Under the pieces are notes generated by a model that was not told where the DNA came from, searched no databases, and worked only from the letters and a program-made list of their open reading frames with translations. Positions 1-5,654 of a stretch of DNA of 5,654 nt are shown here, one piece after another; the stretch's first letter is position 1, and each line of letters begins with the position of its first letter. Made by a program: the position numbers and the translations under genes. This DNA comes from an uncultured Alphaproteobacteria bacterium (GTDB taxonomy: Bacteria > Pseudomonadota > Alphaproteobacteria > Caulobacterales > Aquidulcibacteraceae). Where the stretch lies: NCBI GenBank assembly GCA_937967725.1, contig CALBSY010000425.1:1-5654 (forward strand). Direction: 5' to 3'.

Positions 1-416
1 CGACGCTGTGGAGCAATGTCGAAGCGTTCAATCCGCCCGGCGCGCCGCGCCGCGTCGAACAGATGTGGTTTCCCGGCGACCATGGCGGCGTCGGCGGCGG
101 CGCCGCGCGCGGACTTTCCAATTGCGCGCTGATGTGGGTGCTGGAAGGCGCCGAGCGCGCGGGGCTTGCGATCGACCGCGATCCGGGCTCGGTGATCTCC
201 GGTTGCCTCGCCGAGATCGACCCGATCGGAGCCGACCACGACGGCGGTTTCTCGCTGCTCAAAGTCGCGGGCGCGCGCTGGCGCAAAGGGCTGGCGCGCT
301 TCGAAGACGTGCATGAAGCAGCACGGCTGCGCTGGATCGGCAACGCGCGCTATCGTCCCGCGCCGCTAGCCCCGTTCGCCGATCAGATGAGCCTGGCGCT
401 ACGCCAAGCGGCTTGA
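1..416 (+). CDS. DUF2235 domain protein, C-terminal fragment (5' end outside window)
   Basis: The reading frame is open from base 3 at the left edge to a TGA at 414-416, so this is the last 137 or so residues of a longer protein. The segment VEQMWFPGDHGGVGGG, followed by LSNCALMWVLEGAERAGL, is typical of the DUF2235 family: a WFPGxHxDVGGG-like block containing a histidine, then a helix with W and EA. The family has an alpha/beta-hydrolase fold and includes the Tle1-type phospholipase effectors of type VI secretion, but many members are stand-alone proteins of unknown role. The nucleophile Ser region would lie upstream and cannot be seen, so activity cannot be judged. An internal ATG at 63 lies inside the conserved block and is not a likely start. 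The gene converges on the anti-sigma gene, with a 19-base gap. There is no evidence linking it to the sigma factor regulon. Family assignment is fairly sure; function is unknown. Confidence 0.82.
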   Translation, partial: TLWSNVEAFNPPGAPRRVEQMWFPGDHGGVGGGAARGLSNCALMWVLEGAERAGLAIDRDPGSVISGCLAEIDPIGADHDGGFSLLKVAGARWRKGLARFEDVHEAARLRWIGNARYRPAPLAPFADQMSLALRQAA

Positions 417-435
417 GCGTTAGAGATACGAACAC

Positions 436-1053
436 TCACACATCGGCGAGAGCAAAAGCGAGCCGTCCGATCAGGCCTTGCGGCTTGAGCCGTCCCTCGG
501 TGGCGAACAGACAGATGCATGGCTCATCGCCTTCGACACGAGGCTGGTGATTGAAATCACCTTCCGCGGCGGCGAAATCGCCGGCGGAGAACACGCCGAG
601 TTCGTCGCGATAGGCGCCGGTCAGCACCGTGCAGAACTCCGCGCCGGTATGCTCGTGGCGCGCGGTGGGCATGCCGGGGCCGACGGACAGAAGGTAGACG
701 CGGTTCTCCGGCGCGTGCGGCGTGTCGACGGCGGCCACCCAAACGCCTGGCGCAACCCATTTGCGCGGCTTCAGGGGCAAACGTTCGAGCAACGGGCGCG
801 GATCAGGCTTCGGCGCCGCGTGAGGCGCCTCATCCAGCCGCGCCATCACTTTTTCCAATGCATCGGCGCCGACGTCCGCCGCCGCCAGCTTCGCCAGCGC
901 CTCGCCGGACGCAGCCTCCAACGCGCCGGCTTGAGCGCGGCAATGCGCACACAGCTCAACGTGCGCGCCGACCACCAGACCAAAGCCTGGCTCTAGCGCC
1001 CCGGTTACGTAGGCAGCCAAAACGTCAGCGGAAGGATGATGACGCGGGCTCAT
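436..1053 (-). CDS. chrR: ChrR-type zinc anti-sigma factor with C-terminal cupin domain
   Basis: Predicted cytoplasmic anti-sigma factor of 205 residues that would sequester the upstream ECF sigma factor and release it on singlet oxygen or related stress. The N-terminal zinc anti-sigma domain (about 1-80) carries H5/H6, H31, C35 and C38, with the last three in an H-x3-C-x2-C motif. These match the positions of the zinc ligands known in Rhodobacter ChrR. The C-terminal cupin domain (about 100-200) carries H133, H135, E139 and H169 (in RHEHTGAEF and FNHQPRVEG), equivalent to ChrR 141/143/147/177 at a constant offset of 8. A C-x-C pair lies at 179/181. The ATG at 1053 was chosen because it overlaps the sigma gene's TGA as ATGA and has a GGGAG site at 1062-1066, 8 bases upstream. 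The frame stays open further upstream, but that stretch lies inside the sigma gene. Total length is close to the roughly 213 residues of ChrR. Family assignment is firm; the inducing signal is inferred. Confidence 0.94.
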   Translation of the reverse strand: MSPRHHPSADVLAAYVTGALEPGFGLVVGAHVELCAHCRAQAGALEAASGEALAKLAAADVGADALEKVMARLDEAPHAAPKPDPRPLLERLPLKPRKWVAPGVWVAAVDTPHAPENRVYLLSVGPGMPTARHEHTGAEFCTVLTGAYRDELGVFSAGDFAAAEGDFNHQPRVEGDEPCICLFATEGRLKPQGLIGRLAFALADV

Positions 1054-1604
1054 TCCAATTGCTCCCAATGCGCGCGCAGTTTGATGAGCGCAAGCCGCAA
1101 CCGCGATTTCACGGTACCGAGCGGCAGCGACAGGCGTTCGGCGACTTCCGAGTGCGGCCGATCTTCGAAAAACGCCAGCTGTACGGCCTGGCGCTGCTCC
1201 GGCGACAGCGTCTCCAGTGCCGCGCTGATACGGTCGTCCGTCTGGGATCGGATCACCGAGTCGTCCGGCGCTTCGTCGGCGCTCTCCTCCGAAACGGGCA
1301 AGGCGCTGCGGTAAGCCAGCTCCACTTTCTCGCGGCGCAGCTTGTCGATCCAGGCGTTGCGGGCGATGACGAAAATCCACGTCGACGCCTTGGCCTTTGC
1401 GGGATCGTAGGACGCCGCGCGGCGCCACACCGAAAGCATCGCGTCCTGCATCAGATCTTCGGCGGCGGCCGCGGACGCACCGAGCCGTATCAGATAGCCC
1501 TTTACCTTTGGGGCGTAAGCACTGAACACCTGCGCGAACGCCTGCCGGTCCGCGCGTGCGACACGCGACAATAGCGCTTCATCTGTTTCAGCGCTGCTTT
1601 GCAC
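1050..1604 (-). CDS. rpoE: RNA polymerase ECF sigma factor, RpoE/ECF11 type (ChrR partner)
   Basis: A 184-residue group IV sigma factor. Region 2 spans about residues 25-92 and includes the helix with AEDLMQDAMLSVW (48-60), then the FDP-like ASYDPAKAKASTWIFVIARNAWIDKLR segment used for promoter melting and -10 recognition. A variable acidic linker covers about 100-122. Region 4 spans about 128-178, with the helix-turn-helix SEVAERLSLPLGTVKSRLRLALIKLR that reads the -35 element. The GTG at 1602-1604 was chosen because it has AGGGGA at 1614-1619, 9 bases upstream, and gives the usual ECF11 length. The frame also stays open through an ATG at 1668-1670 and to 1745, but those starts lie at or upstream of the predicted promoter -10. 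The stop overlaps the start of chrR by 4 bases, so the two are translationally coupled. It is probably autoregulated from the TGATCC promoter at 1676-1705. The singlet-oxygen role is inferred from the partner and the promoter type. Confidence 0.93.
   Translation of the reverse strand: MQSSAETDEALLSRVARADRQAFAQVFSAYAPKVKGYLIRLGASAAAAEDLMQDAMLSVWRRAASYDPAKAKASTWIFVIARNAWIDKLRREKVELAYRSALPVSEESADEAPDDSVIRSQTDDRISAALETLSPEQRQAVQLAFFEDRPHSEVAERLSLPLGTVKSRLRLALIKLRAHWEQLE
1062..1066 (-). promoter_or_regulatory. Ribosome binding site of chrR inside the 3' end of rpoE
   Basis: GGGAG on the minus strand ends 8 bases before the chrR ATG at 1053. It lies within the last codons of rpoE, so chrR can be initiated both by its own site and by ribosomes terminating on the overlapping ATGA. 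Confidence 0.65.
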
Positions 1605-1613
1605 GCGTACTTT

Positions 1614-1619
1614 TCCCCT
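1614..1619 (-). promoter_or_regulatory. Ribosome binding site that decides the rpoE start
   Basis: On the minus strand AGGGGA lies 9 bases before the GTG at 1604. It is the best Shine-Dalgarno match upstream of any in-frame start of the sigma factor. It supports a GTG start rather than the upstream ATG at 1670. Confidence 0.6.
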
Positions 1620-1675
1620 GCGCCGCGCGGGCGCGCAAGCAGGCGCTTCGGCGAACGGCAGCACACGCATCAATG

Positions 1676-1705
1676 TCCGTACGCGCTGCCGGCCCGCTTG
1701 GATCA
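1676..1705 (-). promoter_or_regulatory. Predicted RpoE-dependent promoter of rpoE-chrR (autoregulatory)
   Basis: On the minus strand TGATCC (1705-1700) is followed by an 18-base spacer and TACGGA (1681-1676). TGATCC is the -35 element known for Rhodobacter RpoE (ECF11), whose -10 begins with TA. A transcript would start near 1669, leaving a leader of about 65 bases before the GTG at 1604. The position directly upstream of the sigma factor fits the usual autoregulation of ECF factors. The -35 match is exact; the -10 is weak. Confidence 0.72.
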
Positions 1706-1714
1706 CTCTGATCC
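1700..1714. repeat. 15-bp perfect palindrome joining two divergent -35 elements
   Basis: GGATCA-CTC-TGATCC: two 6-base arms around a 3-base centre. Each arm is the -35 hexamer of one of the two divergent promoters. The arms are explained by the promoters; the 3-base separation is the unusual part. Confidence 0.85.
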
Positions 1715-1738
1715 GCCGTGCGCGCCAACCCGTATTCG
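1709..1738 (+). promoter_or_regulatory. Predicted RpoE-dependent promoter of the FAD oxidoreductase-DUF1365 operon
   Basis: TGATCC (1709-1714) is followed by an 18-base spacer and TATTCG (1733-1738). This is the same -35 hexamer and the same spacing as the leftward promoter. Transcription would start near 1745, giving a leader of about 39 bases to the ATG at 1784. This places the FAD protein and DUF1365 directly under the sigma factor encoded next door. Confidence 0.72.
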
Positions 1739-1783
1739 ATCCCATGCCGGGTGAAAGCGCCGGCTCGGGAGCAAGTGGAGCCG

Positions 1784-3133
1784 ATGGCGTTCACATCCTC
1801 AAATGCGGCGCGCCGCAAGAACATCGCCGTGATTGGCTCGGGCATAGCCGGAATGTCGGCGGCGTGGCTGCTAAGTCAACGCCATGACGTCACTATGTAT
1901 GAGAGGAACGCGCGCCTGGGCGGCCACTCCAACACGGTTGACGTCCAAACCAGCCTCGGGCCGACGCCCGTCGATACCGGATTTATCGTTTTCAACGACG
2001 CGACTTATCCCAACCTGATCGCCCTGTTCGACCATCTGGGCGTAGCCACAAAGCGCTCGGACATGTCGTTCGGCGTTTCGCTTAATGGCGGGCAGATCGA
2101 ATATTCGTCGGTCGACACGGCGGCCTTCCTATGCGGCGGGCGCAATCTGATGAGCCCGCGCTTCTGGTCGATGACATGGGACTTGCTGCGCTTTTACCGG
2201 CACGCGCCGATTGAGCTTCCGCGCACGCGTGACGACATGGTGTCGCTTGGCGAGTATCTGCGCCAGCGTGGTTATGGCGATGCGTTCCAGAACGATCACC
2301 TATTGCCGCAAGCGGCGGCGATATGGTCGGCGACGCTCGCGGAGATTCACCACTACCCGGCATGCGCGTTCGTGCGCTTTTTTGAGAACCATGGCCTGCT
2401 GAAGCTCGGCGGCCGTCCGAAGTGGCGCACAGTCGAGGGCGGCAGCAGGGCTTATGTTGATAAGCTTACCGCGCCTTATGCGGAACGCGCGCGGCTCAAC
2501 GCCGGCGCCGCCGGTGTCGAACGTGATGGCGCCGGCGTGTGGGTGCGCGACGCCAGCGGGGCGGCCGACCGCTACGACGACGTCGTGATCGCCACGCACG
2601 CGAACGAAGCGCTGGCGATGCTAGCCGACGCCAGCGAGGAGGAGCGCGCACTATTGGGGGCGTTCCGCTACACCAAAAACCGCGCGGTCTTACACACCGA
2701 TCGCGCACTCATGCCGCGCCGCGAGGCGCTGTGGGCGAGCTGGAATTACGTAGGCGACAATCCCGAAGGCGGCTGCGTCGTCTCGTATTGGATGAACAAC
2801 TTGCAGCGGCTTGACTGCGCGGAGCAGATTTTTCTGACGCTCAACCCGCGCGTCATGCCGCGCGCGGAGACTATTCTCTATCACACCGAGTACGAGCACC
2901 CGCTGTTCGACGCCGCCGCCATTCGCGCCCAGGAGCGGCTATGGTCGCTGCAGGGCGCGCGCAACACATGGTTCTGCGGCGCGCACTTCGGCGCCGGATT
3001 CCACGAAGACGGATTGCAGGCGGGTCTCGCCGTCGCCGAGCAACTTGGCGGCGTGCGCCGGCCCTGGAGCGTGGCGGATGAATCCGGACGCATTCATATC
3101 GCCGAGCCGGCGCGGCGGGCGTTGGCCGCGTGA
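1784..3133 (+). CDS. FAD-dependent amine-oxidase-family protein (COG2907 type)
   Basis: A 449-residue flavoprotein. The N-terminal Rossmann motif IAVIGSGIAGMSAAWLL (14-30) contains GxGxxG at 18-23. It is followed by an acidic ribose-binding E40 and RNARLGGHSNTV (41-52), as in NAD(P)-binding/FAD amine oxidases. The C-terminal FAD-contact block is TWFCGAHFGAGFHEDGLQAG (395-414). The middle holds the substrate region, with an aromatic and histidine-rich IHHYPACAFVRFFENHGLL (188-206). No signal peptide is seen, so it is probably cytoplasmic or membrane-associated. The ATG at 1784 was chosen because the more upstream GTG starts (1718, 1751) fall in or right after the promoter; a GTG at 1775 is possible. 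GGAG at 1777-1780 and GGGAG at 1767-1771 are candidate ribosome sites, neither ideally spaced. Relatives cluster with DUF1365 and cyclopropane-fatty-acid-synthase-like methylases and are tied to RpoE regulons. A role in modifying unsaturated or methylated acyl chains is therefore plausible but inferred; the substrate is not known from sequence. Confidence 0.9.
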   Translation: MAFTSSNAARRKNIAVIGSGIAGMSAAWLLSQRHDVTMYERNARLGGHSNTVDVQTSLGPTPVDTGFIVFNDATYPNLIALFDHLGVATKRSDMSFGVSLNGGQIEYSSVDTAAFLCGGRNLMSPRFWSMTWDLLRFYRHAPIELPRTRDDMVSLGEYLRQRGYGDAFQNDHLLPQAAAIWSATLAEIHHYPACAFVRFFENHGLLKLGGRPKWRTVEGGSRAYVDKLTAPYAERARLNAGAAGVERDGAGVWVRDASGAADRYDDVVIATHANEALAMLADASEEERALLGAFRYTKNRAVLHTDRALMPRREALWASWNYVGDNPEGGCVVSYWMNNLQRLDCAEQIFLTLNPRVMPRAETILYHTEYEHPLFDAAAIRAQERLWSLQGARNTWFCGAHFGAGFHEDGLQAGLAVAEQLGGVRRPWSVADESGRIHIAEPARRALAA

Positions 3134-3948
3134 CGCATTCGGCGCTCTATACGGGCCGCGTCACGCATCTGCGCCCTGGCAAGCACCGGCTCTGCTACCG
3201 CGTGTTCATGCTGGCGCTCGATCTGGATGAGGCGCCGGCGCTCGGCCGAGAGCTACGATTGTTCGCGCACAATCGCGGCGCGTTGCTGGCGCTGTTCGAC
3301 CGCGACCACGGCGCGCGCCGCAACGAGGCCATCCGTCCACAGATCGAACGCAAACTACGCGAGGCCGGACTCCACTGGGATGACGGGCGGATCGTGCTGC
3401 TGACGATGCCGCGCCTACTGAACTTTGTGTTCAATCCGCTCAGCGTCTATTTTTGCTACCGCCGCGATGGCTCGCTTGCGGCGCTGGCGCACGAAGTTTC
3501 CAACACGTTCGGCGAACGCCACTTCTACGTCCTACCGCCCGCAACAACCGATGGCGGGGCTGTCACGCAAAGTTGCGACAAAGCCTTCTTCGTCTCGCCG
3601 TTCCTGGAAATGAACCTGCGCTATGAGTTCAATGTGCTGCCGCCGGCTGAAAAAGTGCGCGTGGCCATGATTGTACGCCGCGGCGACGATATCGTGCTCA
3701 CCGCCGCATTTGCAGGCGAGCAACGCGCGCTTACGGACGCCAACATCCTGCGGGCATGGGCGGGCAATCCGCTGATGACGCTGAACGTCATCGCCGGCAT
3801 CCATTGGGAGGCGCTGAAGATGTGGCTGAAGGGCGTGCGCTACCTGGGCCGGCGCACACGCCCTCCAATCGCCGCTACGCGCTCTGCCGCGAAGCGACCC
3901 ATTCGTTCACAAGAGTTTCGGTCACCGACAGCGGCGTCGCGCCATTAG
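3130..3948 (+). CDS. DUF1365 family protein (COG3496)
   Basis: A 272-residue protein with the family's landmark blocks in order: ALYTGRVTHLRPGKHRLCYRVF with LDLDE (5-34), LLTMPRLLNFVFNPLSVYFCY (90-110), HEVSNTFGERHFYVL (121-135) and DKAFFVSPFLEMNLRYEF (150-167). It ends with a hydrophobic stretch around HWEALKMWLKGV (225-236). The GTG start at 3130 overlaps the stop of the FAD gene (GTGA, 4 bases), so the two are translationally coupled and very probably co-regulated from the RpoE promoter at 1709. The biochemical activity of the family is not established. Its consistent neighbours (FAD oxidoreductase, cyclopropane-fatty-acid-synthase-like methylase, ECF sigma) point to membrane-lipid modification during oxidative or photo-oxidative stress. 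The last 30 or so residues are basic, of low complexity and without family features. They overlap the convergent DUF885 gene by 74 bases, which suggests a run-on C-terminus. Confidence 0.9.
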   Translation: MTHSALYTGRVTHLRPGKHRLCYRVFMLALDLDEAPALGRELRLFAHNRGALLALFDRDHGARRNEAIRPQIERKLREAGLHWDDGRIVLLTMPRLLNFVFNPLSVYFCYRRDGSLAALAHEVSNTFGERHFYVLPPATTDGGAVTQSCDKAFFVSPFLEMNLRYEFNVLPPAEKVRVAMIVRRGDDIVLTAAFAGEQRALTDANILRAWAGNPLMTLNVIAGIHWEALKMWLKGVRYLGRRTRPPIAATRSAAKRPIRSQEFRSPTAASRH

Positions 3949-4861
3949 TGAGAATGGTGTCGTGGAAACCGCGGATGTCGAAGCTGGCGCCGAGCGCCTG
4001 GCGGGCGTTATCGCGCATCCGGTTGATGGCTTGGCGCCCCACCATGTAGCTGCACGCCTGCCCAGGCCAAACGGCGTAGCGTTCGATCTCGGTGACGATG
4101 TTCGAGCGTTGATCGCCGGTCGCCTGGACCATCGACTCGATCGCCTGTTCGCGCGTCCACCGCATCGAATGCATGCCCGTATCGACGACGAGGCGCGAGG
4201 CGCGGAAGGTCATCGATTGCAGGTAGCCGACGCGGCCGAACGGATCGTCGGCGTACATACCGAGTTCGTCCGCGAGTTGTTCGGCGTAGAGGCCCCAGCC
4301 TTCCGAGAAGGCGCTGAAACCCAAGATGGCGCTGCGGATGAATGGCAGCGAGCCCGCTTCCTGCTGGATCGAAATCTGCCAGTGATGGCCGGGGGTGCCT
4401 TCGTGATAGGTGAGCGTCGGCAACGTGAACTTCGGCCACTCGGTCGCCGGGTCGCGCAGATTGATGTAGTAGGCGCCCGGACGCGAACCATCGAGCGCCG
4501 CGCCCTGATAATAGCCGCCGGGCGCGCCCGCTTCGATGTATTCCGGCACACGTTTGATCTCGAGCGCAGCCTGCGCAAGCGTGCCGCACACTTCGGGCAT
4601 ACGGGCGGTGATCGCTTCCATCTGAGCGTTCAACGCCGCAAGCAGCTCGGCGCGTCCAGCGTCGGTGCTTGCGTATTGCTGATCAGGGCGCTGCCCAAGC
4701 GCCTGCACGCGCTGCGCTACCGTCCCGCGCGTTAAGCCTTCGGCGCGAAGGATTGCATCCATCTCGCTCTGGAATTGCGTGATGAGTTCGAGACCCATTT
4801 GATGGATCTCGCTCGGCTGCATCGAGGTGGTCGTCGCGCGGCAGGCGCCATACGCCAGCAT
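3875..4861 (-). CDS. DUF885 protein, C-terminal catalytic part (frame 2 of the split gene)
   Basis: A 328-codon frame carrying the whole catalytic half. LTYHEGTPGHHWQ (150-162, near 4405) is the HExxPGH zinc motif of the family and is followed by FSEGWGLYAEQLADELG (185-201), whose glutamate is a likely further metal ligand. The C-terminal signatures VWPGQACSYMVGRQAINRMR and FDIRGFHDTILTNGATPLSVTE are complete. DUF885 proteins are regarded as metallopeptidase-like and are often exported; the substrate is unknown. The ATG at 4861 is only the first in-frame ATG after the TAA at 4889-4891. It has no ribosome site upstream, and homology begins a few residues later, at TTTSMQPSEIH. This is therefore probably a fragment and not an independent gene. 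The 3' end runs 74 bases into the convergent DUF1365 gene. Confidence 0.78.
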   Translation of the reverse strand: MLAYGACRATTTSMQPSEIHQMGLELITQFQSEMDAILRAEGLTRGTVAQRVQALGQRPDQQYASTDAGRAELLAALNAQMEAITARMPEVCGTLAQAALEIKRVPEYIEAGAPGGYYQGAALDGSRPGAYYINLRDPATEWPKFTLPTLTYHEGTPGHHWQISIQQEAGSLPFIRSAILGFSAFSEGWGLYAEQLADELGMYADDPFGRVGYLQSMTFRASRLVVDTGMHSMRWTREQAIESMVQATGDQRSNIVTEIERYAVWPGQACSYMVGRQAINRMRDNARQALGASFDIRGFHDTILTNGATPLSVTETLVNEWVASRQSA

Positions 4862-5654
4862 CAGCCGTGGCTTGCGGCTGAATCGCGGTTAGCGCCTCGA
4901 TCTGGCGCTGATAGGCCGGCAACACCTCGTCGCGCACGATCGTCTCGGCGCGCTGGACCATCGCGGTCTTGTCGGCGTCGGAAATGTCCTCGATTTCCGC
5001 GAGCCGCGTCTGCAGCGAGGTGACCAGGACGGTCTGCGCCGGCGCCGTGCCGGCGAAGCCACGCAACTGATTGATGGCTCCGGTGATGGTGAAGTTCGGC
5101 TGGATCACGCCGTCGGCGGCGTCTTGGCCGATGCGCGTTGATTCTTGGTCGAGCACGCGCGGATAGGCGGCCAAGCGCGTGAGATAGGCGTCGGCCTGCT
5201 CGCGGTTGGTGACTGGGTGCTGACTGGCGAGGAAATCCGGAATGCCGGTATAGGCGCCCGTCAGTTGCGTCACCGTGTACGGCGCTTGCGCGCCGCCGCC
5301 GCTCTTGAACTGCGCCGCATCGATGGAATCTTCCACCGCCGTCATCACCACATCATAGGTGACGGCGTCCTGCCCCTGCAGCGATGCGCGGTCGAGCGCC
5401 TGCAAGTCCGTGCGCGCACGCTCTGCAAGTTGCAGCAGCCGTTCCTGGCCCTCGCGCGAAGCGTCGCTCAGGCGATCGATGTAACGGCCGCCGGCTTGTT
5501 CTTCAGGGACCGACAGCGCGGTGGCGAACTCAGGCGACTCATGCAGGATGTCGCGTGAAATCTGGTCGAGTATGGCGTTCAGTTGAGCGCTGCCGCCTTC
5601 GCCTTGGCGGGCGCAACCCACCACTGCGAGAGCCAATTCAGCCGTCGATGCGCC
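4683..5654 (-). CDS. DUF885 lipoprotein, N-terminal part (frame 1 of the split gene)
   Basis: Open from the window edge to a stop at 4683. The first visible residues, GASTAELALAVVGC, look like the end of a lipoprotein signal with a lipobox-like VVGC; the cysteine codon is at 5613-5615. This suggests export and anchoring in a membrane, though the start and the positive n-region are not visible and the glutamate in the hydrophobic stretch is unusual. A TTG at 5636 could be proposed as a start but has no support. The mature part carries typical DUF885 N-terminal helical segments: SPEFATALSVPEE, the YTVTQLTGAYTGIPDFLASQH region, EQADAYLTRLAAYPRVLDQ and AETIVRDEVLPAYQRQIEAL. True homology ends at DAGVWRLP; the remaining 50 or so codons to the stop at 4683 read out of frame over the real C-terminal half and resemble no family sequence. 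No zinc ligands lie in this part, so alone it would be inactive. Confidence 0.72.
   Translation of the reverse strand, partial: GASTAELALAVVGCARQGEGGSAQLNAILDQISRDILHESPEFATALSVPEEQAGGRYIDRLSDASREGQERLLQLAERARTDLQALDRASLQGQDAVTYDVVMTAVEDSIDAAQFKSGGGAQAPYTVTQLTGAYTGIPDFLASQHPVTNREQADAYLTRLAAYPRVLDQESTRIGQDAADGVIQPNFTITGAINQLRGFAGTAPAQTVLVTSLQTRLAEIEDISDADKTAMVQRAETIVRDEVLPAYQRQIEALTAIQPQATADAGVWRLPRDDHLDAAERDPSNGSRTHHAIPERDGCNPSRRRLNARDGSAARAGAWAAP

Larger units (their letters stand above)
3875..5654 (-). pseudogene. DUF885 zinc-peptidase-like lipoprotein gene, split by a frameshift; 5' end outside window
   Basis: Two consecutive minus-strand frames together make one DUF885 protein of about 590 residues, the usual family length. 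Upstream, the reading ends in the family motif DAGVWRLP (about 4862-4839). Downstream, the protein resumes one frame over at TTTSMQPSEIHQMGLEL (about 4831 leftward). In intact homologues a short acidic/aromatic segment normally separates these two motifs; here they abut. This suggests loss of roughly 30-odd bases, a number that is not a multiple of three. The downstream frame has a TAA at 4889-4891 and the upstream frame stops at 4683, so the break lies within 4832-4888. The zinc-site residues are intact, so the lesion is recent, a sequencing or assembly error, or the gene yields separate pieces. The frame is still open at the right edge, so the start lies beyond the window. Confidence 0.75.

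Noticed and set aside
8..316. 102-codon plus-strand frame over the DUF2235 fragment
   Set aside because: Arginine-rich out-of-frame shadow of the DUF2235 frame, which carries the recognisable motifs.
417..435. Terminator between the convergent DUF2235 and chrR genes
   Set aside because: The 19-base gap holds no GC-rich stem with a T run that I can see.
1054..1428. N-terminal extension of the anti-sigma reading frame (330 residues in total)
   Set aside because: It lies wholly inside the sigma factor gene in another frame. The residues from the ATG at 1053 begin exactly with the zinc domain, with a ribosome site and ATGA coupling.
858..1574. 238-codon plus-strand open frame opposite rpoE-chrR
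   Set aside because: Arginine- and proline-rich translation with no family features, antisense to two well supported genes.
1718..1783. GTG start at 1718 for the FAD protein
   Set aside because: It falls in the spacer of the predicted promoter, and the Rossmann motif begins normally a few residues after the ATG at 1784.
3962..4735. 257-codon plus-strand open frame
   Set aside because: It is antisense to the catalytic half of DUF885, which has clear family motifs; long antisense frames are expected in GC-rich DNA.

Overview
The window is GC-rich, densely packed bacterial DNA of alphaproteobacterial character. The main evidence for this is an ECF sigma factor / ChrR-type zinc anti-sigma pair of the singlet-oxygen response kind (RpoE-ChrR, ECF11 group), carried with two genes that commonly travel with it. 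A Caulobacterales/Hyphomonadaceae-like genome is a reasonable guess, but the sequence does not prove it.

Layout, left to right. (1) At 1-416 (+) is the 3' end of a DUF2235 alpha/beta-hydrolase-like gene, cut by the window edge. (2) At 436-1053 (-) is a 205-residue ChrR-type anti-sigma factor, and at 1050-1604 (-) its ECF sigma factor; the two are coupled by an ATGA overlap. (3) At 1605-1783 is a divergent control region. It holds two back-to-back TGATCC promoters whose -35 elements form a 15-bp palindrome. (4) At 1784-3133 (+) is an FAD-dependent amine-oxidase-family protein (COG2907 type), coupled by a GTGA overlap to a DUF1365 gene (3130-3948, +). (5) At 3875-5654 (-) is a DUF885 zinc-peptidase-like lipoprotein gene. 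It is convergent with DUF1365 and overlaps its 3' end. It is split between two frames near 4832-4888 and runs off the right edge.

How it works together (inference from the RpoE-ChrR paradigm). ChrR holds the sigma factor inactive through an N-terminal zinc domain, and its C-terminal cupin domain is needed for the response to singlet oxygen. The released sigma factor would fire both promoters in the palindrome: leftward to amplify rpoE-chrR, rightward to express the FAD protein and DUF1365. Those two proteins probably act on membrane lipids, because relatives cluster with cyclopropane-fatty-acid-synthase-like methylases and belong to RpoE regulons. No such methylase and no photolyase lies in this window, so the local module is a compact four-gene version. 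The DUF2235 and DUF885 genes at the flanks show no sign of belonging to the regulon.

No tRNA, rRNA, CRISPR array, insertion sequence or convincing intrinsic terminator was seen.
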